A stretch of DNA of 64,000 nt from Liolophura sinensis (GCF_032854445.1 NC_088299.1:11589608-11653607), one strand, 5' to 3'; positions 12,078-24,760 are shown, numbered from the stretch's first letter. Numbers and translations are program-made. The notes: a model not told the origin generated them from the letters alone.

Positions 12078-15000
12078 CTTTTTAGCATCGACACCCATGA
12101 CGTCCAGCATTTCCGTAATTGTTTTGTACCCTTTGAAGTTAGCGTCATCCACATCGTTCATCATTGGTAGGAGAGGCCGTTCGCCATGTTCCTTTTCACA
12201 GAGAGTAAGGATGTCCCTGATGGTCACCCGGCCTCGTTTGTCACGCAGAAGAGCGCGCATGTGCTGGGCAGCAGTCGGTGGTTTCCGGGTGCCCTGCTTG
12301 TCCGTGGCCGCGGGTGCTCCCTTGCCAGTCGGTTGGTACTGCTGATAAGATCGTCGTTGTTGGCCGGCTGTCTGTTGTTGTTGCTGGGCTTGTTGTTGTT
12401 GTTGTTGCTGGGCTTGTTGTTGTTGTTGTTGTCGTGAACCAATACCCTTTTGCTGTGCTGGCTGTTGTTGTTGCTGTTGCTGCTGCTGTTGTTGTTTCTG
12501 TTGATACATAGACTGCTGATTGGCCCTACTTAACATGGATTGGCGCGGATCGTTTGGTTCCGGTGGCGGAGAGTCGAATTCAATAAGGCGCTGTTGTTGC
12601 ACTTGTCGCTGTCGTTCTTCCTCTAAAGCTGCTTGCTTCGCCGCCAGCGCTTCGGCACGCTTTTTCTTTCTCTCCTCCATTTCTATTTCTCGTCGTTTCT
12701 GCTCTTCTTCTTCCTTGGCTGTCTTTTGGCTAAATACATCGAACGCAAAATTCCTGACTTGCTGTTTTGGTTTGTTCTTTTTGTCTTCTTCAATCTTCTT
12801 CATCATGGCCTCCAGAGCTTCCCTCCTCTGTTGACGCTCAAGACGTTTTTCTTCGACAGAAGACTGTGGTTCTAAGGGTGGGTGTCCAACTGCGGGTACT
12901 GGAGCATCGAGAATATTTCCTCGGCGATCCCGGGTGTACCTTCCAGAGCTGCTGACATCTGCGTCTGACCCTTGAGGGACCAGGTCAGGTAAGGATCCAT
13001 TGCTGGCGACAGATTGTGTGGATGCTGAAGGTTTCATGCCCCTGCCCCTTCGCTGGTCTTCCTGAGATTGTTGTCTGTAATACTCATTATGTCTGCCAGG
13101 GTAAGGGCGTCCCTCTCGAACGTCGTAATCACGGTCACTGTCGTATCGACCACTTCGTCTGTCATGTCGCCTGGAGTCGTCAACGGAGTTTTGGCGATTT
13201 GAACCACGACGCCCTCTGTTCGGCGAACCTTCCCTGGAGAAACCTGTGCGGTCGTCGTCGTATCCATCCCGACGCGAAGAACGAGATCCACTGCTTCTTT
13301 GCCGACTTCCTCTGTCATCAAGAAGATCCTCCCTAGAGCTGTCCCTGCGGACGCTTCGCTGGTCGGACTGTCTTGATGGCATGTACCGTGCGTTAGGAGA
13401 ACCGTCCCTGGAAAATGCATCAGAAGAACTACCGGAGTTACGTTTGCTACCTTTCCCATGACGACTGCTTTTCTGATGAGGTTCGTTGGGAGACTGATCG
13501 CGTTCAAACGGCCGTTGAAGCTGTTCAATGTGTCGTCGCTGTCTTTCTCTTTGTTCGGCCGCTTTGTTAAGACTTGATTTCCTGAAATCTTTGTTCGGTA
13601 GCAGTGGATCCCTTCCAATCATTTCCTCATCCTGTGTGGTGAAGACACTTTCATTTGACCCATGTCGGGACGCCAGCCTTCCCCTCCGCGAGTCAGAGGC
13701 GCCTGACCTGTGGCGCCCTCTGTCGGGGGACGGTTCTCTCTCCGATTGCCTGGATGAACGCGAGCCGGAGTTCCTCTGAGGAGCTTTGGTATAGTCTGTG
13801 CCAAAGTCCATGGTGGGAGAAGGCAGCTGTTGTTTCCACTTCTGTACCTTGTCGATGCTCTCCTTCATACTCAAGGTTTCTGGCGTCAGATCAGCTCTGC
13901 GCCTATCGCTGCGGCTTGACCTCTCGTCTAGTCTATCCTCCCTGGAGTTGGACCGGTTAATTCCGGATCCCCGCGACCTGTGAGAGCGCGGGTAATTGTC
14001 TTCAGCAGCGCTGTACTCAGACATGTCAGTCTCGCGTTCTCTTCCCCGAGGCTTCGAATACCTGTCTCTTCGTCTATTTCTATCGTCATCTATTACACTC
14101 ATATCCGTGTCGGTATCGTCCACGTAACTCTGTGGTCTAGAGCGAGAAGGTTGCTTCGGTTCCCCGTACACAGACTGCCTCCAAGATTTCTCGTTGCCCA
14201 GAGCGTCACTAGTTGACCCCTCGATGTTCCGGCGTTTCGAATTATTCTCCTCTCGTTTCTTCCGCGGTGGAGGATCGGGCTCGGGCTCTGGTACTTTTTC
14301 CAAGAACCTATTTTTGTACTGGCTGAAGTTGTTTTGTGGTGCACCTTTTTTGTCGTTTGATAACGCCGCTGCTGCCATCGCCATGATGCGCTCTCGACGA
14401 CTGTCACGGTCCACATTTGTCTGCACAGCACAGTCTACAAGCATTGGCTTTGGAAGGTTAGTCGGAACCACGCGTCCGTATCTGTCAACACGAACGTCCT
14501 TTCGGTGAATTCGGACGCGTTTGGTCCGCGAAATTCTCTTTTTCTCTTTGTCTGCATTTTCTCGTTTTGACCTTCTGCTTTCATCCTCTCCCATGGGTAA
14601 TGTGCCGCGACACATCATGTATTTCACAGTAGGATCGGCTTTGTCTGCCTCCGGCGCACTGTCATCAGAGTCTGTGGAGGTCATTTCACCGCGCTTTTTT
14701 CGCGTATTTCTTTGGTTAATTTTATAGACATCCCTTTCCTCTCTCGGTTTCGACTTGCTGACGCTGTACGGTATTGACTTACTCGAAGCTGGGCGTGATA
14801 TCGGCCTTGAGTAATCGACCGACGGAGGTTTTTCGTAACTGTAACTTCGCTTAATCGTAGGTTTCTCATGTTTGTTGAAAGTAGAGTAAGGAGACACACT
14901 GCTCCCATAATCATATCGGGATGACCTACTGCTGTAAGGAGACCCTTCTCGCTCAGACATGTTGCCATAACTCTTTCCGGACCGAAGCGATCCGCGGTCG

Positions 15001-15395
15001 AAGGAGGCATACGATTTGACACTACCTCCAAAATCTGACATATACCCGGAATTCCTGCCATAAGGATCAGAACTGGCACTCTTCGTGGAGTACCTGTCTA
15101 GCGATGAATATCGATCTGTGTTACCATACGATCTGTCTAAAGATGACGAGTAACCTTTGTCTAAGTTTGCCCAAAAACTGAATCTGTCCCGGATTGACCC
15201 TCCGCCTTTGTTGTCCCCACCTCCACTGAATGAATACCGGCGCTGAGGAGACTCGTAACTTGAAGAATACCTTCTCTGTGGAGACTCATAGTTTGTGTGT
15301 CCGTAGTTTGAGGACCCTAGACCGTAATTTCCACCCTGGTAGCTGTAGCTCCGTGACGGTGTGTACCCTCTGCCTGTCCCCATTTCGTTGGGTGT
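12078..15395 (-). CDS. giant coding exon: Ser/Arg/Tyr-rich, coiled-coil, poly-Gln protein; possible N-terminal extension of FHOD
   Basis: From the ATG at 15383-15381 the frame runs 1,102 codons to a perfect donor (AAG|GTAAGT, GT at 12077), so the nine codons after it are intron read-through. A TTTTCCAG acceptor (AG at 15397-15396) gives phase-0 entry, adding Thr-Pro-Asn-Glu if coding begins upstream. The ATG context (GAAATGG) is good, so it may be the start. Layout: residues 1-200 Tyr/Ser/Gly-rich with a tandem YESPQRRYS; 215-345 basic, with a DCAVQT motif; 380-830 Arg/Ser/Asp-rich and probably disordered; 842-935 charged coiled coil; 961-1005 poly-Gln; 1038-1102 compact, with VTIRDILTLCEKEHG and GYKTITEMLDVMG, probably helical. 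No catalytic motif, signal peptide or membrane segment. No family is recognised. It looks like a cytoskeletal scaffold. Joining to FHOD is an inference from strand, phase and lack of another acceptor exon. Confidence 0.88.
12369..12505 (-). repeat. CAA/CAG poly-glutamine tracts within the giant exon
   Basis: Residues about 961-1005 are nearly all Gln, encoded by mixed CAA and CAG with a few Ala, Pro, Lys, Gly and Arg interruptions. Mixed codons argue for an older tract rather than a recent pure CAG expansion. Confidence 0.95.
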
Positions 15396-15731
15396 CTGGA
15401 AAACATGAAATTAGGAAATTAAATTATTGATTCAACGAAAATTAAACGAGCTGCTGATATCCGCATATACATTTCTGTTATTTTTTCAAACGAGAAATGC
15501 CAGATAAATATTTTGGGAGATGTATGTATTCAGGTTAAAGCGAAGGAACGTTTCACCCAAGAATTGACCAAAAGAAATTCTTTCCCCCTTTTTCTTTCCT
15601 TTTAGACAGAATATTTTTTGACAAATTCTGTATGTCAGAAATATTATTGAATTGCTTGGCTGAATACACATCACTGACAAAATTTTCTCAGTCATACATC
15701 CATCATACGTAAGCAACCACCTTAAAACCAA

Positions 15732-16002
15732 TTTTCTGTTAAGGAGCCTCCGTGGCTCAGTTGGTTAGCGCGCTAGCGCAGCTTAATGTCCCAGGGTCCA
15801 ATGAGGGCCCCGGGAGTTCAAGTCCAACTCATGCTGGCTTCCTCTCCGGCCGTACAACAGCAACCTGCGGATGGTCGTGGGTTTCCCCCGAGCTTTGCCC
15901 GGTTTCCACCAACCATAATGATGGCCGCTGTCGTATAAGTGAAATATTCTTGAGAGCGTTGTAAAACACCGATGAAATAAATAAATGAAAACTTTTCTGT
16001 TA
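15732..16002 (+). mobile_element. full-length SINE family 1 with target-site duplication
   Basis: The element body (15743 to about 15987) starts with a tRNA-like head (CCGTGGCTCAGTTGGTTAGC as A box, GAGTTCAAGTCC as B box). It continues through the family body (GCTTCCTCTCCGGCCGT, GGTTTCCACC, ATTCTTGAG) and ends in an AAAT tail. It is flanked by the 10-bp duplication TTTTCTGTTA at 15732-15741 and 15993-16002, showing LINE-mediated retroposition. The internal sequence between the head and the B box differs from other copies. Confidence 0.95.
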
Positions 16003-19000
16003 TCGTTGCTTCTATAATGGGCGTATATGTTTAGTATGTCTTGAAAATTAAGTGAAAGATTTTTTTCACGAAATATCTTTTATGGTTTTTGTTTTTGAAA
16101 ATCAGAATGATCTTGTATTGTCTTAATATGCCTGTATATCATCGATTATGTTTATAAGAACAGAGCCCATCGAACTAAAACAACTACCTTAGAATCATTT
16201 TCGTTGCTTCTCGCTTCGTTTAATTCAATACCTTTTTATTGTGCATATACAGTTCAAATTTCAGTTTTAGCTCGGTCAGTTTTCGTGTCCATGCACTGGG
16301 AAGAACAACACATTTCTCGGTAAGTCTCGGTTGTTAATCAAAGTATAGGATTGTGTTTCCATCTGTTGAGGAAGGGTGTAATTAAAACTACAGACCTCAG
16401 CCGTGCTTAACAGATGCCTAGCGTGCTCATCTTCTCCGAAATAGCCTCATTACTTATCCCCAAAGTAAAGCACCATCGACTGACTCAGCCCGTGCAACAA
16501 AACACGTAGCTAAGTAACATATGTTTAAACCGAAACCTGTGGAATTTTTGATAGCCTGCCCACCCAGCATGCAGATTTATAACCGAGATTACTAATTAAC
16601 GTTTTGAAATGATTAAACGAGCGCCCTAATGATCAGCGGATCGGATATTTGTTAAAGGAGGGACAGGCGGTCGGTCGCACGGATGAGGTTAGAAAGTGAT
16701 TACGTTTTTGTGGCATTACTTCCAAGGAGCATACAAACGCGTATCACTGGCTGAATGTCAGTGGGTCATAAGCGGTCTATTTTAACCTCGACCTCCAGCA
16801 CCACCTTCTTCGCAAACTGCTTTTGAAAGAGGAATAAAATATCTTAACTAAGGATCTTGTTACATCGACAATGTCATCTGCATAGGACATCACAGCTATA
16901 TACAAAATTACCAGTAAGCATACACGTTTCTAATAGAAAACATTTGTGCTGTGCGCACTGTCTTAATAAGCAGGTAGCCCTGGAACAGGTTATTTTTGGA
17001 CAGTGTTGGTGATAACCCGTGTCAAGTGAAAATGACAAAGCTCTTAGGGAGAGAGTCTAGTTTTACTCTCCAGGCTGATGTCTTTTGTATCTGTTATATA
17101 TTCAACAGGATGTATACCCTTTTGTGTATTTAAGAGGCACTCCAAGAACCAGCCCTTGAGGAAGTTTCCGTGATGCTCCAGGACAGGTGGAAACTTTCTG
17201 TCCTCCCTCAGTTTTTGGCCAATCTCACTATGCGTGTGGCATTCTATAGAGTTCAAACCTGACACCTGTTCCGTTTTATTTTTGTATCTTGTTTAGTAGA
17301 ATATAATTTAGTTTTTGAGCAAATCTAGCTGACTGTTGGTTTATTTCCTAAAAAAAGAAAACGCGTCAAGTTTGGGTATAATTTATACAAAAGATGGGTG
17401 GAGATAGGCCGGAATGTTGAGAATGCGACTGCCGGTGAGGGACACCAGATGCCATATACTCTTAATTTATAACAAATTATAAAAATCAGAATTCAGTAGT
17501 TCGTCTTATTATCATTCGCTCTGTGAACATGTATATGCTGAAAATACATTCCAAAGCCAATATCTGAAATCTTGTTATCAGATTAGATAGATAAATCGGT
17601 TACCATTACGTTGTCGCTCTGAGCAGCAAAGTGTAGCGTCTTCTTTTTCAGGGTGAAAAGCAAAGTGCGTTTTTGATCAGTGTTTCGTCAATCACATGTC
17701 TGATGTTTTCCTACCGGTTCTGGCATCCACCTGTTTGCCTACTCACCGGGAAAACTTGGCAAAAGGCCGAAATCAGCCAAAAAATGTTTGATATTGAAGC
17801 TGGTAGCAGTATCGTATGTAATGCTGGGGAGAAAGCCTGGGGATTCAGGGCATTAAGAGTATGGCATCACGGGCATCAGAGAAAGAAGAGAGTCTGCGTC
17901 CGGGCCAGATGTATCAACAAGTATACTGTTTTATGATTTGTGTAGGCGTTACTTCTCCGTTTCAGTTAACATGGCAAATGCATGGTAGCCTTATCTTATC
18001 TGGTTATATCATCTGTATAACATATACGGATTGAAACAGGGTTTACGTTACTGCATACGTAGTGTGGATATTAGAATGACTAGACTAGAGTTATATCATT
18101 TAGAGTTGAATGATCTGCTGTCCGCGCGGGATTTCTACATTTAAAATTGCTAAATAAGTTAGAAATCTTAATTTAAAAAACTCTTCATATAAGAACTCGG
18201 GCTGACTGTTCTCACGAGTATGTATAAAATTCGTGTAATCTGGATGAACAGAAAAATGACACATTTTCTGACAACCCTTAAGATTTTGTGATAAGATATT
18301 CATCAAATTTCACAAAAAAATCTTATTTTCCGCTATATGAGGGCGAATCAGTCAGAATCAGTAAAATGTTTTAACTGCAAAACGTTTAGGTGAAATACAC
18401 AACATGTTTGATGTATGGAACGAGAAAAACAAAACACACAACTTACTTTTGGGACTAAATCAAAGGACTCCGTTTACACAATTCAAAATTATTACTTGAA
18501 AAAATATGACAATGCTTAAAAAATCTTGATATTCAGAGCTTTCATATCACCTGTCTCTTGAGGTACATGTGTGCTGTTCTGAGGAATTCCTCACGCTAAT
18601 GTCCATCCACCTCTCTCACGCATCCACGCTCCATATTCCTCCCCTACCTCCAAACTTAACATCGTTCCCAATACAGTTAGTACAAATCTATGTGTCGAAA
18701 CAAGACATTCGTGTAAGAGTTGCTAACCAAGATGGACGTTCCAAGCCAATAATCGCAAGGCCAATTCCCAAAGTGAACTAAGAAAGTAAATGATAGAGTA
18801 CAAAAACAGAACGCAATCACGTAAAGAGAAGCAGTCAACAGTTTTCAGTGATGTTGGAAAGCTTTTACTCTAGGTTATTCGCCTCAAAAACGTTATAACC
18901 AGAAATTAGATTACGAACGTTTGTGGAAGTGACGTCTGGTATTGAAGTAACGAGAGATATGTTGGAACCGCTCTTCATTATCACGTGACAGCCCAATAAA

Positions 19001-19039
19001 CGGTAAGACAACGAGGAAATTAGCTTTGTTACCATATGC

Positions 19040-19715
19040 GAAGCAATACGAAGACTTTGATGCAAATAGCTTTGATGCTTATGCAATGCGGTATGAAGAC
19101 TTGAACAGCTTTGGTGGCTTTGTAAGATATACCATGACTTAAAAGAGCTCTGCATTGATGCTTATGCAATGCTGTCTGAATACTTGAAACAGCTTTGGTG
19201 CCTATGCTATTGTGTACAAGGATTTCAAATAGCTTTGGTTCCTATATGTGATGCTGTATGAGGACCTTAGGCAGATTTGAACCCTATACAAAGTTGCATG
19301 AGGGCTTCGATACAGAATTGGCGCCTATACAATGCTGCATGAGGGCTTCGATACAGATTTGGGGCCTATACAATGCTGCATGAGGGCTTCGATACAGATT
19401 TGGCGCTTATACAATGTATGAGGACTTGGATACAGATTTGGCGCTTATACAATGTTGTATGAGGACCTGGATACAGATTTGGCGCTTATACAATGTTGTA
19501 TGAGGATTTAGATACAGATTTACCCCTATACAATGTTGTATGAGGACTTTGATACAGATTTGGCGCCTATATAATGTTGTATGAGGACTTCGATACAGAT
19601 GTGGTGCCTATACAATGTTGTATGAGGACTTCGATACAGATACATGACGTCGAAACAGATTCAGCGCCCATGCAGTCCTGTATGAAGACTTGAAACATTT
19701 ATGAGATGCTGTAGG
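19040..19715. repeat. 41-bp tandem array, about 16 copies
   Basis: The unit carries TACAATGTTGTATGAGGACT and TCGATACAGATTTGGCGCC. Central copies (about 19270-19640) are fairly homogeneous, while the left third is strongly diverged, as expected of an array homogenised in its middle. The 41-bp period is not a multiple of three, so it is non-coding. Confidence 0.9.
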
Positions 19716-21969
19716 CTGGCTCATATGACAACAGGCTTAATGCAATTAACCGGCTTGGCACAGACGTATCTTCAATCTGTGTTATCCTTATTAAATTATT
19801 ATTGCAGGACTAAGCAGAGTAACTTTGCGTAGGCTAGCCGAGTGTTGTGACCGTACGCCTACATGAAGATGGAGTGCAAGAACCTTAACGTCTGTTTCCT
19901 GTCAAGCCGTCCAAAACGTCTATTTTTAACATCGCATTATCGAAATATTCATTTCTTATGCTTTAGCTCATGTGCCTAACTCATACAAAAACTGTAAATT
20001 GGAAATACAAATTGCAAAGTGGAAATGCACACCACGTCGTATGTACATGTATATATGGTGAGAAACTTAAAAAAAATGATTTTACGATCTTTGCACGATA
20101 AACAGGGACCAGGCCTTTCGCTTGAGGCTCAGTTTTACCCATTTCACATGAATCAAATTTTCTCATCACCACGGATAATTATCACGGAATCACGATAATT
20201 TTGCAACTTTTAAGCAAAGCTTTCAAACTTTAGATATCGGTTTTGGCCAATGCGGCTCTGAAACGTGCTCTTGTAAGACTATACCAGTTTGCATTTTGTT
20301 TCACCAGAAGTCGACATTTTATCTTCGTGAGGTGAAGTTTTTTTCTTGGCAGTGTCGCCAATGTGGCATTGGGCCATAATCAATCATTCTTAGCAATGAT
20401 GTAATAAAACGCTAGTGTGTAAAATGAACACGCTAAATCATAACTTTTTTAGTGGTAATCGGCATGCAGTTGTGATCATGTAAGGTGGTAATAATTAAAA
20501 ATTAACAGATGGTTTGCTACCAAATCTTGTAGATATATTATCTTTTAAACGATTTGACCAAAGAAGGCCACTGATATTTGGATACAAATTGCTGAAGTCT
20601 GTTTGAGCAGTTACTCTTCCATTTGATATAGTTAGATGACTTGCTTGGAAATATATTGAGTTATTTGTCAAGTTTAATTGCTACAGAAGACATAAACTTT
20701 AATTGATGACTTACATTCAAATTTCAGAAATTGTAGAAAATATATTATCTGTGTTTTCGTTTACAGATAACAATTTCCTGGAAAACAGAAACAAGCCAGG
20801 CAACACTATACTGTACAAAACAAACGCATTTAAGTATTTCAGATCAATTTCGAACGTACAGACTGAATAAATAAACGTACAGTCCTATAATAATCTAAAA
20901 CGTGGATTATTCATAAAAATTATTCCGGCTGTGGTGTATTCCTTAGCTCAAGTTTCAGTTCCTGATGAAGACATGGCTACGAAACAATCGACGGAGAATT
21001 AATGAAGGAAATAATGTTTCAAAATTATTAGTTTATTTAATAACTAACAAATGATATAAATATCGAAACACATATGTTCCGGGAAAACGTTAGAAATGTC
21101 AAGTTTAACAGGAGAAGTTAATTTGATCAATGACCTACCTGTAGTAAACAGTTTAAGAATATCCAATGAATTCTTCTCTTATCGAAACGGCACTGATGAC
21201 TCCAAGCGCTCTTTCTTATACACACAACTTTACGAAAATGACTCACATATCGAAAACCTACCAAGTCATGAGTAAACGATGAACAGTGAAAGAGTCACTA
21301 TGATTGGTGGAGGCAGTCCACGTGACTTGAGCATCTCAGTTCTGGTGCCTCTAGGTACATATTCAGGACCGGGTTTATGAAATATGGGGTGTGGGTAGCG
21401 GCAGAGAAGCGGCAGACCATCGTCTGGAAATAAGATACCAGAGGAAGTAGGAGCCCACAATTCGCGCAGAAGGTCAAACCGGGCGGCGAGATTGCCTGCA
21501 GGTTTGGGGATGAGCAACGGACGAGCCTGATGTCTAGTTACTTCTGCACAGCCATGGTGCTGATGCTGTCTTCGGGTGTTAACAGCATGTAAACATGAGC
21601 AGCGTTCAGCACGCATCAATATAGGTGCGGTTTGACATAACAAAGGCAATTGCAGTTACATAATGGAAACCAGATTGGCTCAAGCTGTAAAATGGCATCC
21701 AGATTTTTACCGAAACAAGTGCATCTATAAAGTGCACCTTCTAGAAAGCATGACGCACATCATGACGCTGAAAGCGTAGTTTCCCTTTAATATCACTACC
21801 AAAGAAACAGATTTTAAAGAGGTCAACATCATATGTAGTAGATTTATGTTTTGCAGTCGTTAACTTTTAAGAATTTTGTTAAAATTTGATTCTGTAAAAA
21901 ATCTGTAAAAGGAATTTGAAATAATGAAACTGCATATATCACAAGACATTTGCAACTTGCACATGGTCA

Positions 21970-22082
21970 TGGGGAATCCCCCGTGCTCCCCACCCAAAGA
22001 CATACTTCCATAATGCTGGCGGTCGTCGTACAAATGTTCTTCAGAACGACGTAAATCACCAATCAAATAAATTAAATAAATG
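21970..22082 (+). mobile_element. SINE family 1, 3' fragment
   Basis: Decayed 3' half with CCATAATGCTGGCGG, TTCTTCAGAACGACGTAAA and the terminal CACCAATCAAATAAAT tail. Confidence 0.8.
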
Positions 22083-22889
22083 ACAAGATCTTTACCACAA
22101 TTAACAATTGGACACCGTGCATAGACAACACAAAGAAATACTGGTCGGTAAAAGGTAACTTAATTAACAACGGATTAATGCTTTGCATGCATTGGTAACA
22201 AAAACATGACACCAGAATGTATGTTCGCAATACAGAATCTTAGTACAGTGCCCTGATACATTTAGCTGGTACTTTCGGATTTCATTGTTCTGAGCACATA
22301 CACGGGCCCTTTGAAGATGACATCAGAATATATAAATTTCTTAACTGAAACTTTTATCACTCCAAACAGTAATCAGCCATCATGGAATGGATCCGTGTAT
22401 TTACTCCGCAAAGATAACATTCTACAGAGGAAAGGCGCATGGACATGTCAAGCGCATTTACCACAGCGTCGTATGTTGGAGGTGTTACGCCAAGCGTTTG
22501 TTGCGATCGCTTTGTAAGACGAGCCCATTGGTTTCCTCTGCGATTATTTTTTTTTCGCCTCCGATATGGCTGTGATGCTTCCGAAGTGGTGTAAAGACAA
22601 TCGTTCTTTTTGCTAGCCTATATATTTCAGATCTACAAGGTACAAATGAGTTTTAGTATATGCAGCAGTAGGGAAGACTTCTTCATAACACCCCAATCTA
22701 CCACAGGATATACAGATTTGCGCCAGGTACTTAGTCCATTTACCCTACTGCTTATATGTGGGGAAGGCCATGGTCTTTTGGAAAAGCCGTGGGAATGGGG
22801 AACAAAAGCTCCTGTTCACTTTTGGTCTGTGTAAATCTTGTATCACATGTGAAGGAACCTGCAGGCTCCTTATATTTCATATTAAAATC

Positions 22890-23045
22890 ACAATCGGTTC
22901 TTTCGTCCACCATTCAAAAGTACATCCTTGGAAAGCTTCAATTAATTCCAAGAAACTATCCACCTTTCAGTTTGTTGTTTCTTTAAAATGGACGTAAAGC
23001 ATACGAACCCGATTCCAAAAAACTATTTAAGTCAAACTGAAAACT
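22890..23045 (+). repeat. unnamed dispersed repeat, copy 1
   Basis: Alignable by eye with 24225-24380: both contain CCACC(A/G)TTCAAAAG(T/C)ACAT, a CTTGG(A/G)AAG block, AATTCCAAGAAA, then T(T/C)TTTAAA/CTTAAAGTGA-like and GTAAAGCA blocks, with scattered mismatches and small indels. The family is unknown to me. Confidence 0.7.
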
Positions 23046-23724
23046 TTAATTATTATCCTTAGTTCATGGTAATGAAAATTTAAAATGCGCCATACTTTTC
23101 TCAAGGCAACAAAGCAAGTTGCTTAATATCTAAGTTGGGATCTTATATTTCAGATTGTTTTGTGTGAAATTTTACTATTTGTGTCTTTCACCATTTTCAA
23201 TACACCTCCAAGTAAATTCCATTCCAATTGGGGAATATTTACGTCCAAAGTAACCAGATACAAATCTATTGTTCATTCCTGCTTTGCAATGAGAATTTAT
23301 GAATAAACAGGTGGTGTAGCACACATATTAAAGAAGAGAGCAAATGTTCAGCCCAGCTTGGACCCGAATCGCAATTGCGGTGGAAAAGGGTTCTTCATAT
23401 CTTGTTAAGGGAATGTACCTGAAGACGTTATGTTCTGGGCATCGACCCATACATCATATACTAAAGCCACCACCTCACACCATCACCTGTTTTCATATAT
23501 ATATTCAGCCATCCTGTAGACTAAGCGTTGAACTCAGTTCTTGGCACGTTGCTAACATCGCGGCTTCCACTTTTTTTACACGAATTCGGGAACCTTGTGG
23601 TACGCTGTCATTCCGTGTTTCGCCTGGTGACCGAAACCGTTTGGGAGGTCGGATATACAACATACGCAAGTGTTTTGGCTTGACTTTGATTATTAGCCAA
23701 GAGGAGACTTTTTAAACATGGCAC

Positions 23725-23763
23725 TGTTGTTGTTGTTGTGGTGGTGGTGGTGGTGGTGGTGGT
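23725..23763 (+). repeat. (TTG)n/(TGG)n microsatellite
   Basis: A short TTG run followed by about eight TGG repeats. Confidence 0.85.
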
Positions 23764-23896
23764 TTGGCTGCCATCAGAAGATTTCTAAATTTGCCTTTGG
23801 TCGCAAAAAGTGCCCGTATCTCTGGTGATATGGATGAAGAAGTCCAACTTTTATCTTGCTCGTGTGATTTTATTCCTGTTCGTCGTTAAGAAGTAG

Positions 23897-24172
23897 GAGG
23901 GATGAGGTTAGCACGCCAACACAGCGCAATGACACAGAAGCCACCCACCATGCAATACGATCGCTGTGATTTCAAGTCCAGCTCATGCTGGCTTCCTCTC
24001 CTACCGTACGTGGAAAGGTCTGCAGCAGCCTGCGAACGGTCATGAGTTTCCTCCGAGCTCTGCTCGGTTTCCTCCCACCATAATACTGGCCGCCGTTGTA
24101 TAAGCGAAATGTTCTTGACTATACGGCGTAAAGCACAAATCAAATAAATAAATAAATAAATAAATAAATAAA
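23897..24172 (+). mobile_element. near full-length SINE family 1
   Basis: A decayed tRNA head (GGTTAGCACGCCAACACAGC) and B box (GATTTCAAGTCC) are followed by the family body and a long (AAAT)n tail ending about 24172. Target-site duplications are not obvious. Confidence 0.88.
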
Positions 24173-24224
24173 AAGGGGAGTAGCCATGTTCTAATTATTG
24201 TACGTTCACACAACAAAACACAAC

Positions 24225-24380
24225 TAGCAGTTCTTTGCCCACCGTTCAAAAGCACATTCTTGGGAAGTCTCAATAAATTCCAAGAAAATGACTATTCTTT
24301 TTATTTTTCCTTAAAGTGAATGTAAAGCAATGTGGACTTTATTCCAGAAAGTTACTGTATTTAGGTCGAAGTTCAGGTGA
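24225..24380 (+). repeat. unnamed dispersed repeat, copy 2
   Basis: Direct-orientation partner of 22890-23045, about 1.3 kb downstream, with SINE family 1 lying between them. Confidence 0.7.
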
Positions 24381-24760
24381 AGACAACCCGAATTGACTTT
24401 TCTCAACGTAACACTTACGAGGTGTTCAAAATTTGTATTTTATTATTGATCAATGTTTTAACCAAGAATTGTTCATTTACTAGTGTATGATGGTAGATTC
24501 ACTTTACCTCATAAAGTATGGGTTTTACCCGCAGACACTCACTGTGAAACAATAATTGTAAAGTGCAATGCGATGCGCGAAAGCACATGTAAAACTATAT
24601 TCTTATTTTCCACGTTAAAATTTGTTCTACTCAAATAAACTGTCCATCGGCTATGGTTCTGTGTTACAAATCGTCTTGGAAAAAGCAAAATGACAAAAGC
24701 GTAAAGGACTGGAAAGAAAACTCACTTTGGTTTTGATTTATAAGTAGCAAAAACATATCC

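Noticed and set aside
12186-14727. Many open frames on the plus strand and in other minus frames over 12-15 kb
   Set aside because: They are shadows of the giant exon, whose biased Ser/Arg/Gln codons keep other frames open.
15743-15815. Functional tRNA gene at the SINE heads
   Set aside because: A and B boxes are present, but the cloverleaf is interrupted and the sequence continues into the SINE body.
18541-18590. MYLKRQ|GTGATA as a candidate minus-strand exon
   Set aside because: GTGATA is a poor donor and there is no supporting acceptor.
20955-20990. Hammerhead-ribozyme-like CTGATGA ... CGAAAC
   Set aside because: The sequence between the two core boxes cannot form stem II (its closing bases are A and C), and stems I and III were not found.
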